Below, in pieces: positions 42,059 through 50,326 of a DNA stretch of 64,000 nucleotides. Within the stretch, counting starts at the first letter, position 1. Every line of letters starts with the position of its first letter. The position numbers and the translations under genes are program-made. Source of the DNA: DASQUK01 sp963813485. Its GTDB lineage: Bacteria > Actinomycetota > Acidimicrobiia > Acidimicrobiales > VFJN01. The notes below the pieces were generated by a model. It had not been told where the DNA came from. It made no database searches and was given only the letters and a program-made list of their open reading frames with translations. The stretch spans positions 170,391 to 234,390 of the forward strand of contig CAWEZE010000004.1 of the NCBI GenBank assembly GCA_963813485.1. Direction: 5' to 3'.

Positions 42059-42955
42059 CTACGTCGCGTCGGATCCGCTGCCGCCCGGCGAGCCCACCCG
42101 CGCCGCCACGAAGTCCTCCCAGGTCCGGCGGCCGACGGCCCGGTCTGGGGCCAGGTTCGCGCCGTCCCGGAGCGCGCGGGCGGCTTGGCCCGGAATCCTC
42201 ACCGGCACGATCGGCCGGTGCTTGCCGCGGGCCCGCAGGTAGCCGCGGACCAAGTCGGCCATCGGGTACACCCGCGGCCCGCCCATGTCGGGCACGAGGC
42301 CGGCCGGCGTGCCAAGGGCGAGCTCCACGAGGCGCGCCGCCACCTCCCCGGCGTCGACCGGCTGGAAGCGGAACCCGGACGGGACGGGTATCACCGGCAG
42401 CTTGGCCATCTGCCTCACGGTCGTGAAGGTCAGCTCATGGAACTGGGTGGCGCGTAACGTCGTCCATGGCAGGCCGGAGTCGGCAACGACTCGCTCGGCG
42501 CCGAGTTTCGCCCCGAAGTAACCGAACATCACACGGTCGATGCCGCTGGCCATCGGGACCCTGTCGGCCCCGACGACCGAGATGTACACCAGGTGCCGCG
42601 CCCCGGCCTGCGACGCAACGCGCACCAGGTGCCGTGCCTTGTCATCGTCGCCCTTGCTGCTCCCCGCGCAGTGCACGATGATCTCGGCTCCCTCGACGGC
42701 GGCGTCGATTCCCTCCCCCTTGGCCAGGTCACCGGTCACGAACTCGATGCCCTCCCCGCCCTCGCGACCGTGCCGGCTGAGCACCCGGACGTCGCGCCCC
42801 GCGTCCTGGAGCCGTGCGACGACTAGACGCCCTAGGGTGCCCGTGCCGCCGGTGACCAGGATGGGAGACGCCACAGCTCCTGCCTTTCGGAGTGCCTGGT
42901 GGGCGTCCATGACATCAGGCACGCTCGTCAACGAGTTGCTGATTCGAGGGTTCAT
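42059..42955 (-). CDS. NAD(P)-binding protein, atypical SDR (NmrA-like)
   Basis: A 298-residue protein. The Rossmann motif VTGGTGTLGRLVVARLQDAG lies at about residues 36-55, then VRVLSRHG, EFVTGDL and IVHCAGSSKGDDDKARHLV. YISVVGADRVP and the Tyr-containing FGYFGAKLGAERVVADSGLP are characteristic of NmrA-like SDRs, which often act as redox sensors or reductases. ATG 42955 follows AAGAGACACACA; ATG 42910, just before the fold, is the alternative. Confidence 0.85.
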   Translation of the reverse strand: MNPRISNSLTSVPDVMDAHQALRKAGAVASPILVTGGTGTLGRLVVARLQDAGRDVRVLSRHGREGGEGIEFVTGDLAKGEGIDAAVEGAEIIVHCAGSSKGDDDKARHLVRVASQAGARHLVYISVVGADRVPMASGIDRVMFGYFGAKLGAERVVADSGLPWTTLRATQFHELTFTTVRQMAKLPVIPVPSGFRFQPVDAGEVAARLVELALGTPAGLVPDMGGPRVYPMADLVRGYLRARGKHRPIVPVRIPGQAARALRDGANLAPDRAVGRRTWEDFVAARVGSPGGSGSDAT

Positions 42956-43071
42956 TGTGTGTCTCTTGTCACATCCGTCGGTTTGGGGTCGCCTACCTGA
43001 CACCCGGCAACCCGAGGATGTGACCGACGCCGCCCCCCGGGGCATCCCCGCCGCCGACGGCCGGTCCAACG

Positions 43072-43340
43072 TCACGCGTCGGAGAGCAGATCCTCGAGCC
43101 CGAGCAGCTCGACGACACGCCGAACCGGGCGCGTGGCCTGGCTGACAGACACGGAATGCCACACCCGCCGCGTCGGCCGCATCCCGGGCACGGCACACGG
43201 CCATGACGCCTGCCGAATCCACAAACGTCAGTCCGTGGGCGTCGACGACGATAGATCGCGGTCGGGGGGCGACGACAGGGCCCGGCCGCGAGCAGCCCCC
43301 CGGTGCTGGGGTCCGGGGGGCCGCTGCTCGTCACGGTCGA
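43072..43340 (-). pseudogene. STAS-domain (anti-sigma antagonist-like) remnant
   Basis: The minus strand encodes SIVVDAHGLTFVDSAGVMAV and CRARDAADAAGVAFRVCQPG, the phosphoserine loop region (DSAGV) and following helix of STAS domains; a second frame then gives RPVRRVVELLGLEDLLSDA to TGA 43072. The N-terminal strand lies in yet another frame (DPSTGGLLAA). Two frame changes in 250 bases. Confidence 0.65.
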
Positions 43341-43394
43341 GAGCCCGACGCGGGTGCGAGCGTTGACGACCAAAGCGCGGTAGTACGAGGGCTG

Positions 43395-43691
43395 ATGGCG
43401 CGGAGTACCAGGCCGGCTCGTGTGAGAATCACCGGCGACCTCTACCACCCCGTCGTGCCCGCTGGTGCCGTGCGGATCACGAGACCCGGACGCTGGGGCA
43501 ACCCGCACAAGGTTGGTCCTGACTGTCCCCCGGACGTCGCCGTCGCCCGCTTCCGTGCCGATCTGTACGCCGGTCGTCTCCGAGTCACGGTCGATGACGT
43601 GCGCCGCCAACTGGCCGGCCACGACCTAGCGTGCTGGTGCCCACTCGACCGGCCCTGTCACGGCGACGTGCTCCTCGAGGTGGCGAATTGA
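43395..43691 (+). CDS. DUF4326-domain protein
   Basis: A 98-residue protein. VRITRPGRWGNPHKV and FRADLYAG, then LAGHDLACWCPLDRPCHGDVL with a Cys-x-Cys...Cys-His set, are the standard DUF4326 pattern. Such proteins are found on phages, plasmids and chromosomes; function unknown, but the Cys/His cluster suggests metal binding. Start ATG 43395. It is intact and sits between two pseudogenes. Confidence 0.85.
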   Translation: MARSTRPARVRITGDLYHPVVPAGAVRITRPGRWGNPHKVGPDCPPDVAVARFRADLYAGRLRVTVDDVRRQLAGHDLACWCPLDRPCHGDVLLEVAN

Positions 43692-43758
43692 TGGCGGCTG
43701 GGCGTTGCCCTGCGGACACCGCCTCGAGGGTGCCGGCCACGCTCTCAAGCTCGACGGC

Positions 43759-44448
43759 TCAAGGGCGCCCGAACGACAACTCGGGATAGTCACCCGAGGG
43801 TCCCGCGAGCAGCGACGGGATGTCCGCCCTTTGGAGGTAGCTGCCGAAGAAGGCGAGGAGCAGGTCACACGTGATCCGCCACATCCGCCGAGGCTCGATC
43901 TGCGTCGCCGCGAGCATCACCTTGGCGGGCGATTCGCCCTGCAATGGCAGCAACGGGACGTCCATGAAGCTCAGGTGGGTTGCCCCCGGGAAGCCGCCCG
44001 AGCTGATCAGCCACGGCCGCAAGGTCGGCGGCCTTGTAGTCGCAGACCGCAGCCCGCTGCCGGAACCGCTCCTCGTAGGGACCGGTCTGTGGTCCGAGCG
44101 CCCCCGCCACCGCGTCCGGGTTCATGGGGATCGTCCGGCCGTCGGCGAACACGGTCACGGCGGTCTCGTAGGTGTGGTTCACGCCCACCACGACGGTAGC
44201 CATGGCTTGCGAGCTCCTCGCCGATGGCGGCCAGCAGACAGTAGCCGGTGGGGAAGCCGCTGGGGGACGAGTAGCGAGCAGCACCGGATAGCTCGGGTTG
44301 ATCGCCGACCGCCGGCCGTCGGCGTCCACGATCCGGTGGACGAGTAGATCTCCGCCCGCTCCGGGTCGACCCAGTCGAACGAGACCCGACCCACCTTGTA
44401 GCGGCCGGCCGGGGCCGGCAGGCCCTCAGGCTCCGAAGACGTGTCCAT
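43759..44448 (-). pseudogene. PAF-acetylhydrolase-like lipase/esterase, broken
   Basis: From ATG 44448 one frame gives LPAPAGRYKVGRVSFDWVDP and ERAEIYSS, a typical start for platelet-activating-factor acetylhydrolase-like alpha/beta hydrolases. Other frames supply GFPTGYCLLAAIGEELASHG, VVVGVNHTYETAVTVFADGR and RFRQRAAVCDYKAADL, and a final frame SSGGFPGATHLSFMDVPLLP to SGDYPELSFGRP and stop 43759 (the His of the triad is in GATHLSF). The nucleophile-elbow region is deleted. Several frame changes. Confidence 0.7.
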
Positions 44449-44588
44449 CGATTCCACGCACCTCGATCTCGGTTCCAAGGTCACTCTTCCGCTCGGCCAG
44501 TAGCTCGGCAAGCGACGCGCCATCACACGCGCCGGCGACCTCGGCGGTACCGTCTCCAGCGCGTTGTCCATCGAACCGCGGAGGCGAA

Positions 44589-45188
44589 ATGGAGTCCATC
44601 GGTCAGGCGTACCCGGCAACGTTCGAGGTCGATAGGGCCGAGCGGATCGCCAACTGGCGTCCGATCGTGCAGTGGCTGCTGGCGATCCCGCACTTCCTGA
44701 TCCTCTACGGCCTGCAGCTCGTCGCCCGGGCGGCTGCCGTCATCAGCTGGTTCGCAATCTTGTTCACCGGCAAGTTGCCAGAGGGGCTGGCCAACATGCT
44801 GTGCCTCTACATCCGGTACAACAACCGGGCCAGCGCGTACGCCGGCTTCCTGCGGGAGGAGTACCCGCCATTCGTGTTCGACCCGGTCGCCCCCGATCCC
44901 GGCCACTACCCGCCCGTGCGCACCGGGTTCGCGCCCGAGCTCGATAACCGCAACCGCCTCACGGTCGGCTTCCGGCTCATCTTGGCCATCCCCCAGCTGA
45001 TCGTCGTGGCGGTCCTCACTGTCGCCGCCTTCGTGGTCTGGGTGATCGCGTTGTTCGCCGTGCTGTTCACCGGTCGCTGGCCCGAGGGCCTGCGCACGTT
45101 CGTGGTGGGCTACATGCGCTGGGTCACCCGAGTCGAGGCCTATGTGGGGCTGCTCACCGACACGTACCCACCGTTCAGCCTGGACTGA
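44589..45188 (+). CDS. DUF4389-domain membrane protein
   Basis: A 199-residue protein with two repeats of the DUF4389 unit: RPIVQWLLAIPHFLILYGLQ to EYPPFVFD, and FRLILAIPQLIVVAVLTVAA to DTYPPFSLD. Each unit has a hydrophobic pair of helices and the motif GLANMLCLYIRYNNR or GLRTFVVGYMRWVTR. Four transmembrane segments in total. The function is unknown. ATG 44589. A strong terminator hairpin follows downstream. Confidence 0.85.
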   Translation: MESIGQAYPATFEVDRAERIANWRPIVQWLLAIPHFLILYGLQLVARAAAVISWFAILFTGKLPEGLANMLCLYIRYNNRASAYAGFLREEYPPFVFDPVAPDPGHYPPVRTGFAPELDNRNRLTVGFRLILAIPQLIVVAVLTVAAFVVWVIALFAVLFTGRWPEGLRTFVVGYMRWVTRVEAYVGLLTDTYPPFSLD

Positions 45189-45256
45189 GCATCACCAACC
45201 ACCGATGATCAAGGCGCTTGCACGACGCAGCTGGTCAGACCCCGACGCGCCGTCGC

Positions 45257-45291
45257 GGAACCGCCCCCCGGGTGCGGGCGGGGGGCGGTCC
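45257..45291. terminator. Strong GC hairpin between convergent genes
   Basis: ACCGCCCCCC (45260-45269) and GGGGGGCGGT (45280-45289) form a perfect 10-bp stem with a 10-base loop, extended by GG/CC around one bulged A. It lies between the plus-strand DUF4389 gene and the minus-strand zinc-ribbon gene. No U-tract, as is common in Actinobacteria. Confidence 0.7.
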
Positions 45292-45436
45292 TGACGCGAG
45301 CCGACCGCCCAGGCGGCGAGGCCTCTGGGGGCCGTTCGCTTGCGAGTGGCTACCCGAACACCCGGCCTACCAATCGTGCCCGATGGGTCCCGCGGGAACG
45401 CCTCGGTTCGCATCGACCGGATGATCGGCCCGCGGC

Positions 45437-46117
45437 TCAGCAGTCGACGTCCATCGCCGGGGTGATGTGAGCGTCGGCGTCATCGCCTTCGTCCCGCATC
45501 TCTCCGGCGATCTGGCAGATGAGCTCGTCGCTCTCGGCCCCCAGCGCGTCGAGCTGCGCCTCGGCCGCCGCCCACGCCGGGGATGCGGTCGCGCCCCCGG
45601 TCGCCTCCAACCTGCGTAGGGCGTCGAGACGGCCGTCGAAGACCGCAGCAAGCTGCTGGTACAGCGGGACCGAGTCGCCTTCCGCATCGGCGGCGATCTC
45701 CGCCACGTCGTCCACTGCGATCTCCGTCCAGGCCACCGTGTCGTCGACGGCGAGGAGCACGCCGTCAGGGTCGCCCACGTTTGCCGCATCGTTGATGTGC
45801 TCGCGCGCGTCGATCCAGTCATCGGCGATGGGGGCGAACTCGTCCATCGCTTCGGCGGCGGGACCCTCGTCGCCGGCACGGGGGCCCACCGACCGGATCA
45901 GTCGCCACGTCACCACGCCCAGCGCGAGCGCACCCGCAATCACCACCATGGCCAGCGTCGCGAGCCAACGGTTCGCCGACCGCCGGACGTCGGCCGTGTC
46001 CTCGGCCACGGGGGTGAGCGGAATGCCGCACGCCGGGCAGAAATTGGCACGCGCTTCGAGCGGGATCTCGGCACCGCAAGCCGAACACTGCGCCGTCAAT
46101 CCGGTGGCCGTCGCCAT
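45437..46117 (-). CDS. Zinc-ribbon membrane protein
   Basis: A 226-residue protein. An N-terminal zinc ribbon has CSACGAEIPLEARANFCPACG (two CxxC knuckles, residues ~10-30, written here as one ribbon). One transmembrane segment follows (WLATLAMVVIAGALALGVVT), and then an acidic helical extracytoplasmic or cytoplasmic domain (DDWIDAREHINDAANVGDPD to the C-terminal ICQIAGEMRDEGDD). The last residues are AMDVDC. Function unknown. It is the distal gene of a minus-strand group with a histidine phosphatase and CdsZ-like gene. Confidence 0.75.
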   Translation of the reverse strand: MATATGLTAQCSACGAEIPLEARANFCPACGIPLTPVAEDTADVRRSANRWLATLAMVVIAGALALGVVTWRLIRSVGPRAGDEGPAAEAMDEFAPIADDWIDAREHINDAANVGDPDGVLLAVDDTVAWTEIAVDDVAEIAADAEGDSVPLYQQLAAVFDGRLDALRRLEATGGATASPAWAAAEAQLDALGAESDELICQIAGEMRDEGDDADAHITPAMDVDC

Positions 46118-46166
46118 AGCTGCTGTAAGGATTCCCCGGTCCCGGGGGCGTAACCCGCGAAGACCG

Positions 46167-46760
46167 TCAGGCGAGGTGTGCGACCTCGTTGAAGGAGCGG
46201 AGCGACGGCAAGGAACCTGCGAAGCCGATGCGGCTGATCGATGCCGGACCGACCCACATTCGCCATGCCACCTCGTCGCCGACGCCCAGCGCCCACGCGA
46301 CCGCCGCCTTGACTGGCGACACATGCGTCACCACCACCACGTCGCGGTCGCGAGCCTCCTCCGACAGCGACTCGCATGCAGACCGGACCCGCGCGCCCAG
46401 AGCGGCCAGCGATTCGCCGCCCTCGGGCGACCAAGTCACGTCGGCCCGCCACGCCGCCCACGTTTCTGCTGGCACGTCGCCGGCCCCCAGGCCGTCGAAC
46501 GCGCCGTAGTCCAGTTCGATCCACGCCTCGTCGACGTCGACTGCCACGTCGTGCGGGCTCGCGGCGACGATGGCCTCGGCGGTCTGCCAGCAACGGGCCA
46601 ACGGACTGGTCACCACGCGCGCCCCGTCGAGCGGGCCGAGCGCGGCCGCCAGTCGCGCCGCCTGCAGCCGGCCCTCGTCGTCCAGCGCCGGATCTGCCCG
46701 TCCCAGCAGCAGTCCTCGGGCGTTGGCGTCGGTGCGGCCGTGGCGAACCAGGACGATCAC
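46167..46760 (-). CDS. Histidine phosphatase (phosphoglycerate mutase-like) family protein
   Basis: A 197-residue enzyme. The catalytic motif VLVRHGRTD opens the protein (His at residue 7), VTSPLARCWQTAEAI follows near residue 50, the acid region is ELDYGAFDGLGAGDVP, and the second catalytic His is in VVVVTHVSPVKAAVAWALG. Such phosphatases act on small phosphoesters, for example alpha-ribazole phosphate or sugar phosphates. The start is GTG 46760. No neighbour fixes the substrate. Confidence 0.9.
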   Translation of the reverse strand: MIVLVRHGRTDANARGLLLGRADPALDDEGRLQAARLAAALGPLDGARVVTSPLARCWQTAEAIVAASPHDVAVDVDEAWIELDYGAFDGLGAGDVPAETWAAWRADVTWSPEGGESLAALGARVRSACESLSEEARDRDVVVVTHVSPVKAAVAWALGVGDEVAWRMWVGPASISRIGFAGSLPSLRSFNEVAHLA

Positions 46761-46791
46761 GGCCCTGCCCCCCGGCCCGTCCGCCGACGCG

Positions 46792-47277
46792 TCATGGCGC
46801 GGCCACGTCGCGGTCGAGTTGGCCCGTGCGGAAGAAGCGGTCGCGTCGATCCGGCTCGAAGAGCCGGAATCTCCGCCAGCACCACCACAGCGCCGCCGCA
46901 CCCGCAAGTTCCAGCACCACGTCGAGCGGCCCCCGCGCCAGCTCCGGCAACCGCGCGTCGCTCCACGCGAGTCCGGTGAACGGCCACCAAAAGGCATCGG
47001 TGTCGGTCCAGATACCGTCCAGCAGCAGGTGGACGAACACACCGATCGGGATCGCCACCAGCCGACGCTGCGCGAGCCGGCGGCGGGGTGTCGCCACCAT
47101 GGCCAGCACCAGGAGTGCGACCGCGCCGGTCACGCTGTGCAGGATCCGCGGCGATCCGAACGGCAGCTCCGCCAGAGGCAACAGCGCACCGACGATCACC
47201 AGCCGGTAGTCGATCGTCGGGCTGCGGAACACGAGCCAGACCAGCACGAACGCGCCCCCCGCGAACCACAGGAACAC
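46792..47277 (-). CDS. Membrane protein of the YdjM/DUF457-like metal-dependent hydrolase type
   Basis: A 161-residue protein with about four hydrophobic helices (MFLWFAGGAFVLVWLVF, LVIVGALLPLAELPFG, HSVTGAVALLVLAMVA, RLVAIPIGVFVHLLLDGIW). HS near residue 47 and FVHLLLDG correspond to the H...H-x-x-x-D pattern of the LexA-regulated YdjM-like family. Start ATG 47277. It lies 31 bases before the histidine phosphatase gene, probably in one transcript. Confidence 0.7.
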   Translation of the reverse strand: MFLWFAGGAFVLVWLVFRSPTIDYRLVIVGALLPLAELPFGSPRILHSVTGAVALLVLAMVATPRRRLAQRRLVAIPIGVFVHLLLDGIWTDTDAFWWPFTGLAWSDARLPELARGPLDVVLELAGAAALWWCWRRFRLFEPDRRDRFFRTGQLDRDVAAP

Positions 47278-47404
47278 TCAGTGTCTCCGGTGGGGCTGTT
47301 GTGCCCCACACCCGTCGCCATCACGCAGCCCTGAGGCGCTCGCGCCGGGGGCCTGCAGCGCTCGCTTCGCTCCCACTTCAGCGCCTCGACCTCGACCGGC
47401 GCGA

Positions 47405-48121
47405 TCAATCGCGCACGAGAAGGCGGCCGCATTCTTCGCAGTACACCGCCTCGTCGAGCGACAGTTTGCGGATGCGGTCGACCTCGACAGCCGGTAACGC
47501 CAGGTGACATCCCTGGCAGGTGGAGCCGACGAGGCGGGCGATGCCAACTCCGCCGAGCCGCGCTCGCAACTTGTCGTACTCGGGCCAGAGCTCGTCGGGC
47601 ACCTCGGCGGCGGCCGCCTCGCGCTCGGTCTGCACCGCGGCCAGCTGCGACGCCAGCTCGGACTCGGCCTCTGCCAGCGCCGCGCGTAGGCGCGCGCCCT
47701 CAGCGTCGAGGCGGTCACGCTGATCCGCAAGCTGGGACCGTTCGGCATCAACCGGTTCGACCAGCTCCATGATCTCGAGCTCGTCATCCTCCAGCTGGCC
47801 GATGCGCCGCCGGATCGACGCCACATCGTCCTGCAGCGCCTGCAGTTCCCGCGGGTTGGTGACGGCACCCGAGTAGAGCTGCTTCTCGGCCTGGTTGGCC
47901 CGTTCGGTGAGCGACGCGATCTCATCTTCGAGGCGCTGCTGGCTACGACCCAGTTCGTCGCGCCGTCGTTGCGCATCGGCGAGCTGGCCGTCGACGGCCA
48001 AGACGTCGTTTTCGAGCTGCGCGAGGTCGGACCGGATCGGCAGCGTCTCGAGGCGGTGGTTCAGTTGGTCGGCACGCGTGTCGTGGTCTTGGACGGCGAG
48101 TAGGAAGGCCCAACGGCTCAT
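47405..48121 (-). CDS. CdsZ-like coiled-coil C4-zinc-ribbon protein (DUF164)
   Basis: A 238-residue protein: a long antiparallel coiled coil (residues ~10-180, e.g. LADAQRRRDELGRSQQRLED) and a C-terminal zinc ribbon with CQGCHLALPAVEVDRIRKL and YCEECGRLLVRD (two CxxC knuckles). The family is widespread in bacteria and is thought to interact with nucleic acids or secretion components; function is not settled. The start is ATG 48121 (TTG 48124 adjacent), with TAGGGT nine bases upstream. Confidence 0.88.
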   Translation of the reverse strand: MSRWAFLLAVQDHDTRADQLNHRLETLPIRSDLAQLENDVLAVDGQLADAQRRRDELGRSQQRLEDEIASLTERANQAEKQLYSGAVTNPRELQALQDDVASIRRRIGQLEDDELEIMELVEPVDAERSQLADQRDRLDAEGARLRAALAEAESELASQLAAVQTEREAAAAEVPDELWPEYDKLRARLGGVGIARLVGSTCQGCHLALPAVEVDRIRKLSLDEAVYCEECGRLLVRD

Positions 48122-48130
48122 CAACCGGCG

Positions 48131-48136
48131 ACCCTA
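48131..48136 (-). promoter_or_regulatory. -10 hexamer of leaderless promoter (CdsZ-like gene)
   Basis: TAGGGT nine bases before the ATG at 48121; no ribosome binding site between. Confidence 0.4.
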
Positions 48137-48161
48137 TCCGGCGCAATCGGATTCGCCGCCA

Positions 48162-50216
48162 TCACCGTCCCCGTGGCCGGCCCGGGCGGCCGGGCCGGCC
48201 GGGCGGCGGGCCTCCCGGCTGACCGGGCGGCGGTTGCGCCGACAGGTCGACACCTCCCGGCACTGCCAGCATCCGGCCTCCGGGTACGCGTGGAGGGGGG
48301 GCGAACTGCTGGATGGGACGTCCGGTGTGCCAGGCGCGCATGAAGTCACCCCAGATACGGGCCGGATACGAACCGCCGGTGATGCCGGCACCACCCAGCC
48401 GGATGGTGAACTGCGCGCCGAGCCCCCCGACCCACACCGCAGTCGCCAGCAGCGGCGTATACCCCACGAACCAAGCGTCGTAGGAGCCGGTGTGCGTGCC
48501 CGTCTTGCCCGCCGCCGGCTGGCCTGTGCCGAGCGCGGCCGCGGTGCCCGTGCCGCTGGTCACGTTCTGCCTGAGGATCTCGGTCACGAGCCGAGCCGTC
48601 TGGGGCGAGATCACGGGCTTGGGCGCCGGCTGGTGCTGGATGATCACCTTCCCGTTGCGATCCACCACCTTCTCGATGATGTAGGGCACGTTGTAGACGC
48701 CGTCGTTGGCGAGGGTCGCATACGCCGACGCCATGTCGAGCGGTGTGACGCCGGCAGACCCGAGCGGAAGCGACTGGTTCGCACCGAGCCCGTCCTCCGC
48801 CGTGCTGCGCACGCCCAGCCGCTGCGCCATGTTGACGACGTTGTTCAGACCGACAACCAATCCGAGCCGTATGTAGGCGCAGTTGACGGAGCCCAGCGTC
48901 TGGGCCGTGATGGTTCCGACCCCACGCGTGCTGCCCCCGAAGTTCTCTGCCGGATAGGGATCGGGCTCTCCGCTCGGGTTGTTGAACAGGCATGGCCCGG
49001 TCCCGTTGATCTGGTCGTCGGGCGAGTAGCCGCGCTCCATCGCCGTGGCGAGCACGAAGGTCTTGAACGACGATCCGGTCTGCCTCTTGTTCTGGGTGGC
49101 CAGGTTGTACTTGTAGTTCTGGAAGCCAGGCCCGGCGACCATGTAGGGGATGGCCCCGGTCTTCGGGTCGACGGACACGACCGCCGCAGAGCCGTAGCGG
49201 GGTTTGCCGCTGGCCGGGTCGGTGCCTGCTGCGAACACGCCGTTGACCAGCGGCAGGTTCTGATCGCGCGCCGCCTGGGCCTGAGCCTGCGCCTGGGGCC
49301 GGTAGGTCGTATAGACCTTGAGCCCGCCGAAGTACACGGCGTTGAAGCGCGCCTCGGGGGTACTGCCCAACCGCTTGTCGGCCAGGAGCTGTTGCTCCAC
49401 CGCCGATGCGAAGTAGTCGTTGGCCCTGGGCAACACGTTGTGCACGGCGGTTGGGATCGGTGTGGCCTGCTTCCATACCGCGGCTTCGGCTTCGGTCAGC
49501 GCACCTACGTCGACCAGGCGCTCGAGGGCGATGTCGAGCCGCTCGGCCGCCCGCTCCGGAAACCGGATGGGGTTGTAGGAGACCGGGTTCCGGATGAGCC
49601 CCGCCAACAAGGCCCCCTGCCCCGGGTTGAGGTCACGGGCATTGACGCCGAAGTAGGTCTCGGCGGCGGCCTGGATCCCGTAGGAGTGGTTCCCGAAGTA
49701 AACGGTGTTGACGTAGCGGTCGAGGATCTCCTCCTTGCCCATCATCTTCTCGAGTCGCGACGCCAGCACGATCTCTTCGACCTTGCGGTCGAGCGTCTGC
49801 TCGTTGCCCAGGACGTCGAGCTTGATCAGCTGCTGGGTGATCGTCGAGCCACCCTGGGAGATGCCGCCCTCTTCGACGTTGGCCCGGAACGCACGGAGCA
49901 TGCCCCGGATGTCGAAGCCGTCGTGGACCCAGAAGCCGGCATCCTCCACAGCCAGGATCGCCGAGATGACGTGCTGCGGGATTGTGTCGAGCGCCACCGA
50001 CTGGCGGTTCTCCTCCTCCCTGAGCACGGCCAGGACCGAGCCGTCGGCGGCGTACATGTAGGACCGCTGGGCCAGCGGACGGAGGCTGATCGCGCCCGGG
50101 TCACCGGAGCCGGCGTCGTCGAGCAGCCTCGCCGGTACCGCCATCGCGCCGACGGCCAACGCCAGCACGACGCCGGAGGCGATGACGACGAGAGCGAGCC
50201 TGGAGAAGATGCGCAC
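48162..50216 (-). CDS. Bifunctional class A penicillin-binding protein
   Basis: A 684-residue peptidoglycan synthase. An N-terminal membrane anchor (IFSRLALVVIASGVVLALAV) is followed by the GT51 glycosyltransferase domain with AVEDAGFWVHDGFD, GGSTITQQLIK, RKVEEIVLASRLE and FGNHSYGIQAAAETYFG. The transpeptidase domain has TGSSFKTF (SxxK serine), GSVNCAY (SxN) and AGKTGTHTGSYDAWFVGYTP (KTG). A Pro/Gly-rich tail ends the protein. It polymerises and cross-links peptidoglycan outside the membrane. The start is GTG 50216; the longer TTG 50258 is possible. Confidence 0.93.
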   Translation of the reverse strand: MRIFSRLALVVIASGVVLALAVGAMAVPARLLDDAGSGDPGAISLRPLAQRSYMYAADGSVLAVLREEENRQSVALDTIPQHVISAILAVEDAGFWVHDGFDIRGMLRAFRANVEEGGISQGGSTITQQLIKLDVLGNEQTLDRKVEEIVLASRLEKMMGKEEILDRYVNTVYFGNHSYGIQAAAETYFGVNARDLNPGQGALLAGLIRNPVSYNPIRFPERAAERLDIALERLVDVGALTEAEAAVWKQATPIPTAVHNVLPRANDYFASAVEQQLLADKRLGSTPEARFNAVYFGGLKVYTTYRPQAQAQAQAARDQNLPLVNGVFAAGTDPASGKPRYGSAAVVSVDPKTGAIPYMVAGPGFQNYKYNLATQNKRQTGSSFKTFVLATAMERGYSPDDQINGTGPCLFNNPSGEPDPYPAENFGGSTRGVGTITAQTLGSVNCAYIRLGLVVGLNNVVNMAQRLGVRSTAEDGLGANQSLPLGSAGVTPLDMASAYATLANDGVYNVPYIIEKVVDRNGKVIIQHQPAPKPVISPQTARLVTEILRQNVTSGTGTAAALGTGQPAAGKTGTHTGSYDAWFVGYTPLLATAVWVGGLGAQFTIRLGGAGITGGSYPARIWGDFMRAWHTGRPIQQFAPPPRVPGGRMLAVPGGVDLSAQPPPGQPGGPPPGRPGRPGRPRGR

Positions 50217-50312
50217 GACGGGGAGACTGCCTGACCGGTCGGCTGACGAAGCGAACAAACACTACCCACCGTGTGCATGGCCGTCTCAGCACCGCCGACC
50301 CGGCCCCGTCAG

Positions 50313-50318
50313 TAGGGT
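50313..50318 (+). promoter_or_regulatory. -10 hexamer of leaderless promoter (LLM oxidoreductase gene)
   Basis: TAGGGT eight bases before the ATG at 50327; no ribosome binding site between. Confidence 0.45.
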
Positions 50319-50326
50319 GAGCATCC

